Assembly: GCA_902776435.1 (NCBI GenBank)
Contig: CACYQB010000001.1
Coordinates: 124,001 to 188,000 of the forward strand
Origin: an uncultured Bacteroidales bacterium
Lineage (GTDB): Bacteria; Bacteroidota; Bacteroidia; Bacteroidales; Muribaculaceae
DNA length: 64,000 bases
Direction of reading: 5' to 3'
This document shows positions 1 to 9,700 of the stretch, one piece after another (within the stretch, counting starts at the first letter, position 1; each line of letters begins with the position of its first letter). Both the position numbers and the translations under genes were made by a program. Under the pieces are notes generated by a model. That model was not told the origin of the DNA, ran no database searches, and was given only the letters and a program-made list of their open reading frames with translations.

Positions 1-165
1 GGCAATCGAGGGCCAGGCATGGGTGGCATAGTGGGGCTCACCCGTCTTGCTGCCGCGTCCCTGCACCTCTCGCCACCCCGTGAATCCACGGCAGTTGAGC
101 AGATGCAGTTGCTCGACAATGCGGTCATAATAGGCCTCGTCAAAGGCTATGAATATCGCTTTCAT
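1..165 (-). CDS. Small conserved PII-like protein, 3'-truncated by window edge
   Basis: Fifty-five codons read from the ATG at 165 to the left edge with no stop, so the C-terminus is missing. The N-terminus (MKAIFIAFDEAYYDRIVEQL) is a beta strand followed by a helix, and is followed by a Gly-rich GRGSKTGEPH stretch. This layout resembles the ferredoxin-like fold of PII-type small proteins. It is the last gene of the minus-strand efflux operon, about 58 nt after the RND pump gene, and similar small proteins sit next to RND pumps in Bacteroidetes. The PII-like reading is inference from the fold pattern; function is unknown. Confidence 0.6.
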   Translation of the reverse strand, partial: MKAIFIAFDEAYYDRIVEQLHLLNCRGFTGWREVQGRGSKTGEPHYATHAWPSIA

Positions 166-223
166 ATCTTGTCTGTTGTTTAGTTGTTAGTCCATTAGTT
201 TTCAGCCCTAAAGCCTGAATATA

Positions 224-3200
224 TCAACTCTTACTGTGCTCCTTGGCGATCTTCTTGCGGTTGCGGCGGATACCGGTCAACGCAAAGATGGTGTACATCG
301 TCGGCACGAACAGCAAGGTCATCAGTGTGGACATGGCCAGACCGCCGATTACGGCGATACCCATCGGGCGCCACATCTCGCTACCTACACCGGTACCCAC
401 TGCCATGGGCACCATACCCAGGATGGTCGTCAACGACGTCATGAGCACAGGACGCAGACGCGAGTGACCACCGTTGATCACAGCACGGCGGATGCTCATG
501 CCGCGTTCACGGTTCAGGTTGATGTAGTCGATAAGCACGATACCGTTTTTCACAACAATACCAATCAGCATGATACCACCAATCATCGACATCACGTTCA
601 AGTTGGTGTGCGTCACAAGCAGGATGAGCACGATACCCGAGAAGGCGAACATGATTGAGGTCATGATAATGCCAGGATAGGTGAACGACTCAAACTGGCT
701 GGCCATCACGATATAAACGAGCAGGATGATGAGCAGACCCAGTACGGCAAGGTCGCCGAACGAGTCTTGCTGGTCCTCATAGCTACCGCTCAGCTGGATC
801 ATCACGTCACCGGGCTTGTCCATCTTGTCGATGAGCGGCTGGGCATCGGCGATGATTTCACTCATGGCGCGGTCTTGGACAACGGTGGAGACGGTGATGA
901 TGCGCTCACGGTCCTTACGCTCGATGTTGGGCGGATAGAACTGCTCGGTCACGGTGCCTACTTCCTTGAGGCGTACACCCGTGCCCATAGTATTATAGAG
1001 CATAATGTTCTCGATGTCCTCGATACTGCGACGGTGCTCGGGATCGTACATGACCTTGATGTCATACTCCATACCATCCTCGCGGAAGTAACTTGCTGTT
1101 GTTCCGTTGATGCGGTTACGCAGGGCAGTGGCGGCGGTGCTCAGGTTCAGACCGTATAACGCCAGTTTCTCGCGGTCAAAGTCCACATGGTACTCGGGCT
1201 GGTAGTCGCTGCGGCTGATGTTGATATCGGCTGCACCAGGAATTTCCTCGAGGATGCGTTTCAGGCGCTGGGCTACACTATCAGTCTTGGTGAAGTCATA
1301 GCCGTAGATCTCGTAGTTCAGCGTGTTTTGGCCGCTCATGCCGCCACCACGACCACCACCGACGTTAACCATGGCCCTCTTCAGTTCGGGATAATGCTTG
1401 AGATCTTCACGCATCATGCCGGCAATCTCGGTGATGCCGCGCTTGCGCTCGTTGGCTTTATTGAGCATGATGTTCATCGAGATGATGTGGCTACCATTGC
1501 TCTGCATCGAGGCATACATGTTGTCACTGCTGGCTTGGCCAACGGTGTAGTTGAAGGATTGGATTTCGGGATACTTCTCGGTCCACTCCTTGTAGAGTCG
1601 TTGGCTGACGTCCTTGGCGAGGTCAACGCGGCTACCGATGGGCAACTCCAGTGAGACGCCCAGACGGCCGTTGTCGTTGGTCGGGAAGAACTCGGTTCCG
1701 ACAAACTTCATCAGGAAGATGGAGAAAACGAAGATGCCAAGGGCTGTCGCTGCGGTAATCCAGCGGTGGGCTACGCACTTGTCGAGTACCTTAGCATAGA
1801 AGTCGTCAATCTTGTCAAGCACCTTGAGGATGGGGCCGTACACTTTCTGGAAAATCTTGGTGTCACCCACATTGAGGCGCAGCAAGCGGCTACACAGCAT
1901 GGGGGTAAGCATCAAGGCGCAGATTAGTGACAACACCATCATAATGGTCACCATCCAACCTAACTGTTTGAACAGCACACCCGTCATACCCTTGACCAAG
2001 GTCAGCGGGAAGAACACGGCGATCAGCGTCAAGGTCGAGGCCATTACCGACAGGGCGACCTCGTTGGTGCCGTTGACGGCGGCCTGCATGGGCGCTGAAC
2101 CACGCTCGATGTGTGTCGTCACGTTCTCAAGTACCACAATGGCGTCATCGACCACCATACCGATAGCGATGGACAATGCCGACAACGACACGATATTCAG
2201 TGAGTTACCCGTTACATACAGGTAGATGAATGAGGCAATCAGTGAGATGGGGATGGTCACCAGCACGATGACGGTAGCACGCCAGCGTCCCAAGAACACA
2301 AACACCACGATACCCACGAACAAGAGCGCGAACAGTACGGTCTCGACCAGTGATGCGATAGTGCTGCGGATGTTGTCGCTCGTATCCACGATGTAACCCA
2401 ACTTGATATCGCTGGGCAGGTTCTTCTGGATCTTAGGCAACTCCTTGGCAATCTTCTCTGAAATCTGTACTGAATTGGCACCCGACTGTTTCTGCACGAT
2501 AATCATCGCACCCTTCTGGCCGTTGTTGTAACTCTCCTGGGCGCGTTCCTCGAGTGAGTCGTCGATGCGTGCCACGTCACGCAGGTGGACAACACCGCCT
2601 GTCGGGGACATTCCCACGACCATAGCACCCATCTGCTGCGGGTCGGTAAATTCGCCCTGCACGCGCAGGGGGTAAGTCTCGTTACCGATGTCGAAGGTAC
2701 CGCCAGGGATATTGCGGTTCTCAGCACCGACAAGTGCGGCAACGGTTTCAACGCTCAGTTTATAGGCCTCCATGCGCAGGGGATCCAGATAGATGTGGAC
2801 CTCACGCTTGGGTGCACCGGCAATAGATACAGAACCCACACCGTCAACGCGAGCCAGCGGGTTGGCGACATTCTCATCCAGGATCTTATACAATCCCGGC
2901 ATGCTCTGTCCGGCCTGGACCGAGAGCAGCACGATGGGGATCATGTCGCTGCTGAACTTGAAGATGATGGGCGTGTTGGCATCGTCGGGCAGCATGCTCG
3001 ACACCATGTCGAGTTTGTCGCGCACATCGTTGGTCAACGTCTCGATGTTGTAGCCGTATTCAAACTCTAGTGTTACAATCGAGATGTTCTCACGGCTGTT
3101 TGACGTGATGTGCTTGAGGTGCTCCACCGAGTTGAGGGCATTCTCAAGGGGACGGGTCACGTTCTGCTCGATGTCCGAAGCACTGGTTCCCGCATAACTG

Positions 3201-3346
3201 GTCATCACCATGATGGTGTTGGTCTCCACGTCGGGGAACAGGTCAATGGGCAGACTTCTGAGCGAGAACAGACCCAGCACAATCAGTGCCACAAAGATAA
3301 GGATTGTGGTCACCGGTCGTTTGACTGAACTGGAATATAAACTCAT
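224..3346 (-). CDS. RND efflux pump inner-membrane permease (AcrB/HAE-type)
   Basis: This 1040-residue protein is the proton-driven pump of a tripartite drug or metabolite exporter in the inner membrane. Length and order match the family: TM1 at about 13-30, a periplasmic domain, a TM2-6 block, a second periplasmic domain, then the last TM block. The proton-relay motif GMVVDDAIVVLENV is near residue 400 and the matching Lys motif VVKNGIVLIDY near 940. The partners, an adaptor and a TolC-like channel, lie directly upstream in the same operon. The substrate cannot be read from sequence. A Gly-rich stretch (GGGRGGGMSG) lies in the second periplasmic domain. Confidence 0.95.
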   Translation of the reverse strand: MSLYSSSVKRPVTTILIFVALIVLGLFSLRSLPIDLFPDVETNTIMVMTSYAGTSASDIEQNVTRPLENALNSVEHLKHITSNSRENISIVTLEFEYGYNIETLTNDVRDKLDMVSSMLPDDANTPIIFKFSSDMIPIVLLSVQAGQSMPGLYKILDENVANPLARVDGVGSVSIAGAPKREVHIYLDPLRMEAYKLSVETVAALVGAENRNIPGGTFDIGNETYPLRVQGEFTDPQQMGAMVVGMSPTGGVVHLRDVARIDDSLEERAQESYNNGQKGAMIIVQKQSGANSVQISEKIAKELPKIQKNLPSDIKLGYIVDTSDNIRSTIASLVETVLFALLFVGIVVFVFLGRWRATVIVLVTIPISLIASFIYLYVTGNSLNIVSLSALSIAIGMVVDDAIVVLENVTTHIERGSAPMQAAVNGTNEVALSVMASTLTLIAVFFPLTLVKGMTGVLFKQLGWMVTIMMVLSLICALMLTPMLCSRLLRLNVGDTKIFQKVYGPILKVLDKIDDFYAKVLDKCVAHRWITAATALGIFVFSIFLMKFVGTEFFPTNDNGRLGVSLELPIGSRVDLAKDVSQRLYKEWTEKYPEIQSFNYTVGQASSDNMYASMQSNGSHIISMNIMLNKANERKRGITEIAGMMREDLKHYPELKRAMVNVGGGRGGGMSGQNTLNYEIYGYDFTKTDSVAQRLKRILEEIPGAADINISRSDYQPEYHVDFDREKLALYGLNLSTAATALRNRINGTTASYFREDGMEYDIKVMYDPEHRRSIEDIENIMLYNTMGTGVRLKEVGTVTEQFYPPNIERKDRERIITVSTVVQDRAMSEIIADAQPLIDKMDKPGDVMIQLSGSYEDQQDSFGDLAVLGLLIILLVYIVMASQFESFTYPGIIMTSIMFAFSGIVLILLVTHTNLNVMSMIGGIMLIGIVVKNGIVLIDYINLNRERGMSIRRAVINGGHSRLRPVLMTSLTTILGMVPMAVGTGVGSEMWRPMGIAVIGGLAMSTLMTLLFVPTMYTIFALTGIRRNRKKIAKEHSKS

Positions 3347-3441
3347 AATTGAATGCTAAATGTTTAGTCTCAATGGTCGCTATAGCCTGATGATCAGTTC
3401 AAAGCATAAATTCACTAATCTCTAATCACTCATCTCTAATC

Positions 3442-3473
3442 ATCAAGTTTTGATAGCGCCATCAAAACTTGAT
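3442..3473 (-). repeat. Perfect 13-bp hairpin between adaptor and pump genes
   Basis: ATCAAGTTTTGAT (3442-3454) and ATCAAAACTTGAT (3461-3473) form a perfect 13-bp stem with a 6-nt loop, directly after the adaptor stop codon. No T-run follows on the minus strand, so it is more likely an mRNA-stabilising or attenuating hairpin within the operon than a full terminator. Confidence 0.7.
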
Positions 3474-4487
3474 TTATTTCTTGAGTTGAACTTTAGCGCC
3501 GTCTTGCAGACGAGATGCACCAGCAATAACCACTTGGGTGCCGGCTACAAGACCTCCCTTAACCTCATAGCGGTCCTCGAGACGCTGACCTAGTTCTACC
3601 TCACGCAATTCGACTTCACCACCCTGGTAAACCCAAACGTAACGTACGCCCGAACCTACCTGCTTCTGTACGGCGCGGTCAGGAACGACAACACTGTGGG
3701 ATGTGCCATAGTTGAAATTCACGCGGGCAAACATGCCAGTGCGCACCTTGTCATTACGGTTGGTGATGGCCACCTCCACCTGAAAGGTGCGGCTGGTGGC
3801 GTCAACGGTGGGATGGATCAGGTAAACTTGGCCCTGGAAGGTTTCGTCACCATAAGTGTCAAATTTCACCACTACGGGCATGCCGCGTTTCACCTTAGGA
3901 TACTCGCTCTCGTTGACGTTGACGATAACCTTGAGGGGCTGTTGCTGCTCGATGGTCAGGATGGGCAGTCCTGCAGGCAGGTCACCGGCATCATAGTTCT
4001 TGGCAGTCACCACGCCGCTCACGGGCGAGGTGAGCACGGTGTTTTCCTGCATGGTGCGGATGGCGCGGGCATTGGCGTCATACTGTGCCTGCAGCTGGTC
4101 AACGGTCTGCTGGGTACCGCCACCGATTTTCACCAACTCACGGGCGCGGTCCAATTCGCGCTTCAGGTTGGCCAGAGCAATCTGCTGCTGAGCGATGTTC
4201 ACGTCGTCGAGGATGACCAGACGCTGGCCACGTGCCACGCGTGAACCCACATCGACCAGAATGCGCTTGATGCGCGAACCACTGTTCGACGAGATGTTGT
4301 TGGTCTTGAAGGCCTCGACAGTACCCGTGTATTCACTGGTCTGCTTCACGGCTTCCTCGCCGACGGTCACTACCTCAACAATGGGCAGTTCCTCTTTCAC
4401 TTCGGTTGTCTTCTTCTCTTCCTTACTGGAGCAAGATGCCAGCGCCAGGATGAGCATTACAATCGGTAAAAATTTCTTTTTCTTCAT
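3474..4487 (-). CDS. RND efflux periplasmic adaptor (membrane fusion) lipoprotein
   Basis: This 337-residue membrane fusion protein links the RND pump to the outer-membrane channel. A Lys-rich N-terminus and hydrophobic stretch end in the lipobox LASC with Cys19, predicting lipidation. The middle carries the split barrel-sandwich (lipoyl-like) halves around a coiled-coil hairpin rich in Gln, Leu and Arg (about residues 85-140), then a beta-barrel domain (about 190-260, with FDTYGDETFQGQV) and a C-terminal membrane-proximal domain. It sits between the tolC-like and RND genes. Family assignment is secure, substrate unknown. Confidence 0.94.
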   Translation of the reverse strand: MKKKKFLPIVMLILALASCSSKEEKKTTEVKEELPIVEVVTVGEEAVKQTSEYTGTVEAFKTNNISSNSGSRIKRILVDVGSRVARGQRLVILDDVNIAQQQIALANLKRELDRARELVKIGGGTQQTVDQLQAQYDANARAIRTMQENTVLTSPVSGVVTAKNYDAGDLPAGLPILTIEQQQPLKVIVNVNESEYPKVKRGMPVVVKFDTYGDETFQGQVYLIHPTVDATSRTFQVEVAITNRNDKVRTGMFARVNFNYGTSHSVVVPDRAVQKQVGSGVRYVWVYQGGEVELREVELGQRLEDRYEVKGGLVAGTQVVIAGASRLQDGAKVQLKK

Positions 4488-4534
4488 TGCTTGATGATAT
4501 TTTGTTGTTTGGTTTTTTCTTTTTTAATCTATAA

Positions 4535-4579
4535 TCTAGAGTCTCTAGAGTCTCTATAGTTTCTATAGTTTCTAGATGG
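4535..4579. repeat. Five imperfect 9-bp tandem units
   Basis: Units are TCTAGAGTC twice, TCTATAGTT twice and TCTAGATGG once, filling much of the gap between the TolC-like gene and the adaptor gene. Similar short-period A/T-rich tracts lie in several other intergenic spacers of this window. Confidence 0.7.
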
Positions 4580-4588
4580 TGTAGAGTA

Positions 4589-5926
4589 TTATCTCACGTA
4601 GTGGGTGTTGCCCAACGTGTATTCCAGGTCGCTTGAAGCAACCAGGTAGTTGTAGATAGCCTGGTAGTAGGCCAGGCGGGCAGCCATCAGGGCATCCTCG
4701 GTGTCCCTCAACTGGATGAACGAGGCGGCACCAATCTTGAAACTCTTTTGCATGATCTCATTGGCCTTCTCTGCCATGTGCACACCGGCTTCGTTGCTTT
4801 CGATTTGCTTGAGATTCTTGGTAATGGTGTTGTTCTGGGTGGCTACCTGCATGTGGAGGTTGTGTTCCAGATTCTCGCGTTGCCACTTCATTTCTTCGAC
4901 GGCGATTTCGGCCTGTTTCTGCTTGTAGTAGCGCTGTCCGCCCTGGAAGATGGGGAATGCTAAGGTCAAGCCCACGTTAGACGCACGGCTCCAGCGGAAT
5001 CCGCTCACGGGACTGCCATTGTTCATCGAGTGCCACATCAGGCTGGCACTACCTGTCAGGGTGGGGTACCATGCCATCTTCTGCACGTCGAGGGCTTTCT
5101 TCAAGTAGTCGGTCTGGAGGTCCATCGCCTTGAGGCTGGTGTTGTTGGCCAGGGTAGTGTCACTGCCCATGATGTTGTTGATTATTCGCTCATACATCTC
5201 ACCCCTGAAGTCAGCCAAGTGTTGGCTTGGAGTGATATCGGTGCGCACATCCATGCCCATGAGGACTTTCAACTGGAGCAGGAGCGCATTGATGGAATTC
5301 TCGGCTTCAACAATCGAAGGCTCCAGGTTGCTTACTGCAACATTGGCGCGCAGCACGTCATACTCAGACGCAGCGCCCAATTCATATTTCTTCTGGAAGA
5401 TTTCAGCATTCAACTTGGCAGTTGCATGGTTCTCTTCGATGACATTCTTGCTGTCAATGGCCAGCAACAGTGCATAGTAAGTCTTCTCCACTTGATTGAC
5501 CAGCGAGAGCTTGTTGGCACGGGCTGCTTCCACATTCTGCAGAATCTGGTTTTCGTTCAGTTTGACCGATTTCCACAATTGGGGGACAACCAGCGGAATC
5601 TGAGCTTGGAAACCGCCGTTGTGGGTGTTGTCACTACCCATCTTGATGGCCATAGTACCCTCAGGGGTATCCATGTACATCGTCTGCAACGACAGGTTGC
5701 GCGTGTACTGTCCTGCAAGGTTAATCGTGGGGAATAATTTGCCCAGTGCTTCCTTGCGGCTGTAGTCCACACGCGTGATTTCCATTTCCTTCACCTTGAT
5801 GGTGGGATTATCGTTGAGTGCGATGCGCACGCACTCGTCCAGCGTCAACGCCAGTTGAGCATGACCGCTCATGGCACCGCCGAATAACATTAATAAAATA
5901 ATGTACAAATACTTCTTGTTGAACAT
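4589..5926 (-). CDS. TolC-family outer-membrane efflux channel
   Basis: This 445-residue protein has an N-terminal signal peptide (MFNKKYLYIILLMLFGGAMS, cleavage near HAQ) and two OEP repeats, each starting with the usual helical pattern (LTLDECVRIALNDNPTIK in repeat one). The long alpha-helical segments about residues 150-230 and 330-420 fit the TolC tunnel. It should form the trimeric outer-membrane exit duct for the adaptor and RND pump encoded next. The gap to the upstream tetR gene is only 14 nt, so the two are co-transcribed. Confidence 0.94.
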   Translation of the reverse strand: MFNKKYLYIILLMLFGGAMSGHAQLALTLDECVRIALNDNPTIKVKEMEITRVDYSRKEALGKLFPTINLAGQYTRNLSLQTMYMDTPEGTMAIKMGSDNTHNGGFQAQIPLVVPQLWKSVKLNENQILQNVEAARANKLSLVNQVEKTYYALLLAIDSKNVIEENHATAKLNAEIFQKKYELGAASEYDVLRANVAVSNLEPSIVEAENSINALLLQLKVLMGMDVRTDITPSQHLADFRGEMYERIINNIMGSDTTLANNTSLKAMDLQTDYLKKALDVQKMAWYPTLTGSASLMWHSMNNGSPVSGFRWSRASNVGLTLAFPIFQGGQRYYKQKQAEIAVEEMKWQRENLEHNLHMQVATQNNTITKNLKQIESNEAGVHMAEKANEIMQKSFKIGAASFIQLRDTEDALMAARLAYYQAIYNYLVASSDLEYTLGNTHYVR

Positions 5927-5940
5927 TGTATCTTGTGGTT

Positions 5941-6555
5941 TTATTGATTTTGCTGTTGTTGGTTCTCGAGATACTCAATCATCTCGATGCCCTTGATGGT
6001 TGCCACACCACGCAAGAAACTGATAAACACGTGGTCAAACAGGTCGGTGTCCGTAAAACCATATTTGTTATTGTTGGCTCTCTCGTGCAACTCCCGCATC
6101 GACAGTAAGAACAAGTAGGCGGCAATCTCAGGATTGATGCGCTTGATGACCAGACCTTCGTCTTGGGCTTTACGCAGCACGTTGGCAAGACCGTTCATGG
6201 TGACTTTCTCGCTCTCGATATACTGATCAAAGATGTCGGGGTACAGGCGCTTAATATCGTTGATGAGGGCCACCGAGGTGCTTTTATACATCTCGCGGGC
6301 GCGCCGATAAACACGGTACATTGCTTCAAAGCAATTGCTCGCGGTGTCAAATATCTCCTTGACCGCGGCATTCTTTATTTCGTGATGACGGTGCATGCAC
6401 TCGCCTATGAGAGTACGTTTGTCGGGGAATGTCTCATATAGGGTACGCTTGGAGATGCCGCAGGCTCGCGCCACATCATCCATCGTCATCGAGGAGGGGC
6501 CGACGCTCATCAGCAGCTTACTGCCCTCACTAATAACACGTTCTCTCGTATCCAT
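5941..6555 (-). CDS. TetR/AcrR-family regulator of the efflux operon
   Basis: This 204-residue protein has a TetR-type DNA-binding domain at about residues 15-55 (MTMDDVARACGISKRTLYET holds the helix-turn-helix) and an alpha-helical ligand-binding C-terminal domain with no close motif. It is the first gene of the minus-strand operon tetR-tolC-adaptor-RND. Its promoter overlaps a perfect inverted repeat at 6604-6633, which argues for autoregulation and hence ligand-responsive control of the whole pump operon. Regulation is inferred, not shown. Confidence 0.92.
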   Translation of the reverse strand: MDTRERVISEGSKLLMSVGPSSMTMDDVARACGISKRTLYETFPDKRTLIGECMHRHHEIKNAAVKEIFDTASNCFEAMYRVYRRAREMYKSTSVALINDIKRLYPDIFDQYIESEKVTMNGLANVLRKAQDEGLVIKRINPEIAAYLFLLSMRELHERANNNKYGFTDTDLFDHVFISFLRGVATIKGIEMIEYLENQQQQNQ

Positions 6556-6594
6556 GTAGAATGGTTTGTTTATACATTAGTTATTTTAAGGCTG

Positions 6595-6625
6595 CAAAAT
6601 TACAGAAAACTTTTAAAACTCCAAA
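6595..6625 (-). promoter_or_regulatory. Promoter of the tetR-efflux operon
   Basis: On the minus strand TTTG (6622-6625) is followed by a 19-nt spacer and TAATTTTG (6595-6602). This is an exact match to the Bacteroidetes -33/-7 consensus, 40 nt upstream of the tetR ATG. Confidence 0.8.
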
Positions 6626-6633
6626 AGTTTTCT
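6604..6633. promoter_or_regulatory. Probable TetR operator (perfect 11-bp inverted repeat)
   Basis: AGAAAACTTTT (6604-6614) and AAAAGTTTTCT (6623-6633) are exact inverted repeats separated by 8 nt. They cover the -33 box and the promoter spacer, so a bound dimer would block the polymerase. Confidence 0.65.
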
Positions 6634-6682
6634 TGGTTTTTGCTTGTCTTTTCTTGTGTTTTTTTCATTTTATAACATAGCA

Positions 6683-6710
6683 AGGGTGGCGCCAGCCTTG
6701 ACGCCACCCT
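6683..6710 (-). terminator. Terminator hairpin after the C10 peptidase gene
   Basis: AGGGTGGCG (6683-6691) and CGCCACCCT (6702-6710) form a 9-bp GC-rich stem 36 nt past the peptidase stop codon. It has no strong T-run. Confidence 0.65.
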
Positions 6711-6746
6711 CACAATTAGTGATGTAAATCAGTATGTATTAATGTT

Positions 6747-9700
6747 TTAATGCATAATCTTGCTGCTCTTTACAGCACCGCTCTTGTAGCGGGTTACCAC
6801 GATGTTAATGCCATCGAACGGCTGCTTGCTCTGTACACCTGACATGTTGACGTAGGTTACCGACTCAATCTCGTCGTCATCGGCGATGAGCGAGTTGATA
6901 CCGGTGCTGACGTCACCGTTGCTCATGTTCAGACTCACGAGCGTTACCTCCTGGGTGTTACTGGTGGCGGTGGTGCCGTCCACATAGTTGGCAACCAGGT
7001 AGATGCTGTAGGTACCGCCCTCAACCAGGTTGCTCAGGGTGATGCCGGTGCTGCCAGCGCTGATGTCGGTGATCACAAAGTTGGTGTTGTCACCAGTTGC
7101 GGTTGCGTTAAAGTTCAGCGTGCCTGCGTGGATGGCGATATAAGCCATGTCGGGCGAGTAGCTGCTGTCGGTCGAGTAGATGGTGATCTTGTCACCGGCA
7201 CTTGCCGTCACGGTCCATGTATAAGTGTTGCCGCTCGAAACGCTGCGTTTCACGGCCGACGTCTTGGCCGACTTCACGGTGATGCTACCGCTGCCATAGC
7301 TGGTGCTGGAGGTCGTGATCTGTACAGTGAAGGTGGCGTTGCTGTAACCCGAGGGAACAGTGTAGGTGATGTTGCCATAGCTTGAGCTCCACCACGAGGA
7401 TGAGTTCTTGGTGTAGAAGGCGCCGTTACCTGCTACCACGTTAGAACCGCCCCACGGCGAGGTCAGCGTGATGCTGGCATAGCTGCCGGAGTAGTTGCTG
7501 CCGTCGAGGCTGGCCAGCAGTGAGTTCGAGGGCTCGTCGCCACCGCTGGGCTGTGCAGTCAGCGTGCCATACAGGGTGTAGCTCGATACTGACGATGCAT
7601 CTACGTCGTGGGTCCAGTTGGCGGTGAAGCTGGTGCTGGAAACGACGGTGGCAGCGTTCATCACGGGATTTGCCTTGTCGAGGGTGGCGGTACCGTTAAT
7701 CGAAACCGTCTTGCTCGTTGCGCCCGAGCTGGCCACGGTAACGGTGGCGGTCTGAGTGCCATAGGCGGTGGGCTTGTAGGTGACGGTCACGTTCACACCG
7801 TTAGCGGCATTGGCTGCCGTGATGCTCGAGGTCGAGATGGTGAAGACGCTGGCGCCACTCAGGCTCAGGGTTACGTTGCTGGTCAGGTCGGCACCCGTTA
7901 CCTTGAAGGTAGCGGTTGCGGTGCCGTTAACCTTGGCGCTCATGTTCAGGCTGGTGGGAGTTACGGTCAGCGTGGGAGTAGCAGTGGCTGTTTCCTCCTT
8001 GAGGGTGACGTTCTGCTCGTTACTCCATGCGCTGGAGGTACCGTCGGTGTAGAGGGCTTTCACCTTATAAGTATAGGTAGCGCCTGCGGTCAGGTTGCTG
8101 ACGGTGTAGTACTTGTTGGTGATGCCGGTGATGGTGCGCGAGTCAGCGTCGCCGGTCTCGCTGGCATTAAGGTTGATGTTGCCTGCATATACCTTGATCA
8201 GCGACATGTCGGGCGAGTAGCTGCTGTCGGTCGAGTAGATGGTGATGACATCGCCAGTCTTGCCGGTCACAGTCCAGGTGTAGGTCTCGCCCTTGGCGAA
8301 GGTGTGGCCTACAGCCGAGGTCTGAGTGGACTTCACGGTGATGTTACCCGTACCGTAGGTGCCGCTCACAGTGGTGATCTGTACGCTGAAGGTGGTGTTG
8401 CTGCTGTAACCCGAAGGAATGGTAAAGGTAATCTTGCCGGACGAGCCAGAGGTGTAAACGGCATTGTTACCACCCTTCACATTGGTGCCGCCCCAGGGCG
8501 AGGTCAGCGTGATGGTCTTGTAGCTGCCAGTGTAGTTACTGCCGTTGATGGTGCCCAACAGGGTCGTTGTGGTCGGGGTCGAGCTGCCCTGCTTGTTCAC
8601 TTGCAGGGTGTAGCTCGATACGTTGGTGCTACTGGTCTGGTCGGTCCAGTCGGCACGGAAGCTCGAACTGGTGACATAGCTGCTGTTGGCTGCGCTCATC
8701 ACGGGAGTGTAGGTCGTGATGGCTGCTGCGCTTGCGGTACCGCTCAACGAAACCGTCTTGCTGGTGGCGCCGCTGCTGGCAATGGCGATGCTGCCGGTGT
8801 GGGTACCTGCTGCCGTGGGCTTGTAGGTCACGGTAACGGTGGCACCGCTGGCGGCTGCACTGGCGCTGATGGTCGTCGGCGAGATGGTGTAGGCGCTATT
8901 GGCGTCGGTCTTGGTCAGGGTCACATTGCCGGTCAGGTTGCTACCGGTAACGGTAAAGGTCTTGCTCACGGTCTGGCCAGCGGTGGTGCTGAACGATAGC
9001 GAGGTGGGGCTAACGGTCAGCGTCGGGGTAGCGCTAGCGCCACTGGGCGGCTGGATACCGATAACCATCTGCTGATATACGTTGAAGTTGTAGCTGCTGT
9101 AGCCGAAGGAGTTCAGCGAGCACCAGGCGTTGCCGTCGCCACTCCAACCGAAGTTCACGTGGTACTTGTTGGTGCTGCTGTTATAACCATCGACATTGAA
9201 GGCGTGGCCACCGGCATTGCTGCTCACGGCGCAGAAGACGATGGGACGGCCAGCGGCCATCTCCTCTTGAATCAGTGCAGCCCACTGGCTGTCTGTATAG
9301 AGGGTGGTGCCGCCACTATAGGCACTGGTCTTCTTGACGAAGCGCGTGGTGCTGGAATTATAGCCGAAGAAGGTGAAAGCGTCGCGAATGTTGCACACAC
9401 TGTCAACACTCACACCGCTACCACCTGCAGCGCTCGTTCCATAACCCATTCGCTCGGCTTGACCTACATAGTGCATCAGCGTGGCGACTGCATTGCCCTG
9501 GGCGGTCGTGTAGCTGCCCGTATAGCTGTCTAACATGTTGGCCCAGTCAAACGTGGTTGAGGGCAGTGCCGAGTGGGTATAGCTCTTGGAGCCATAGCTT
9601 GAGTAGCTGATGGTGGACTTGTAGCCGGGAACAACGGGAGTAGCTGCGGTGGGATATTTCCAGAAGTAGAATACCATCGAGGCACTCGTTGCAGGGCAAC

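Noticed and set aside
7608-8999. Long plus-strand reading frame opposite the C10 peptidase repeats
   Set aside because: It is a mirror of the Ser/Thr-rich repeats: low-complexity Gly/Ala/Val/Arg composition, no family, and the sense strand has clear domains.
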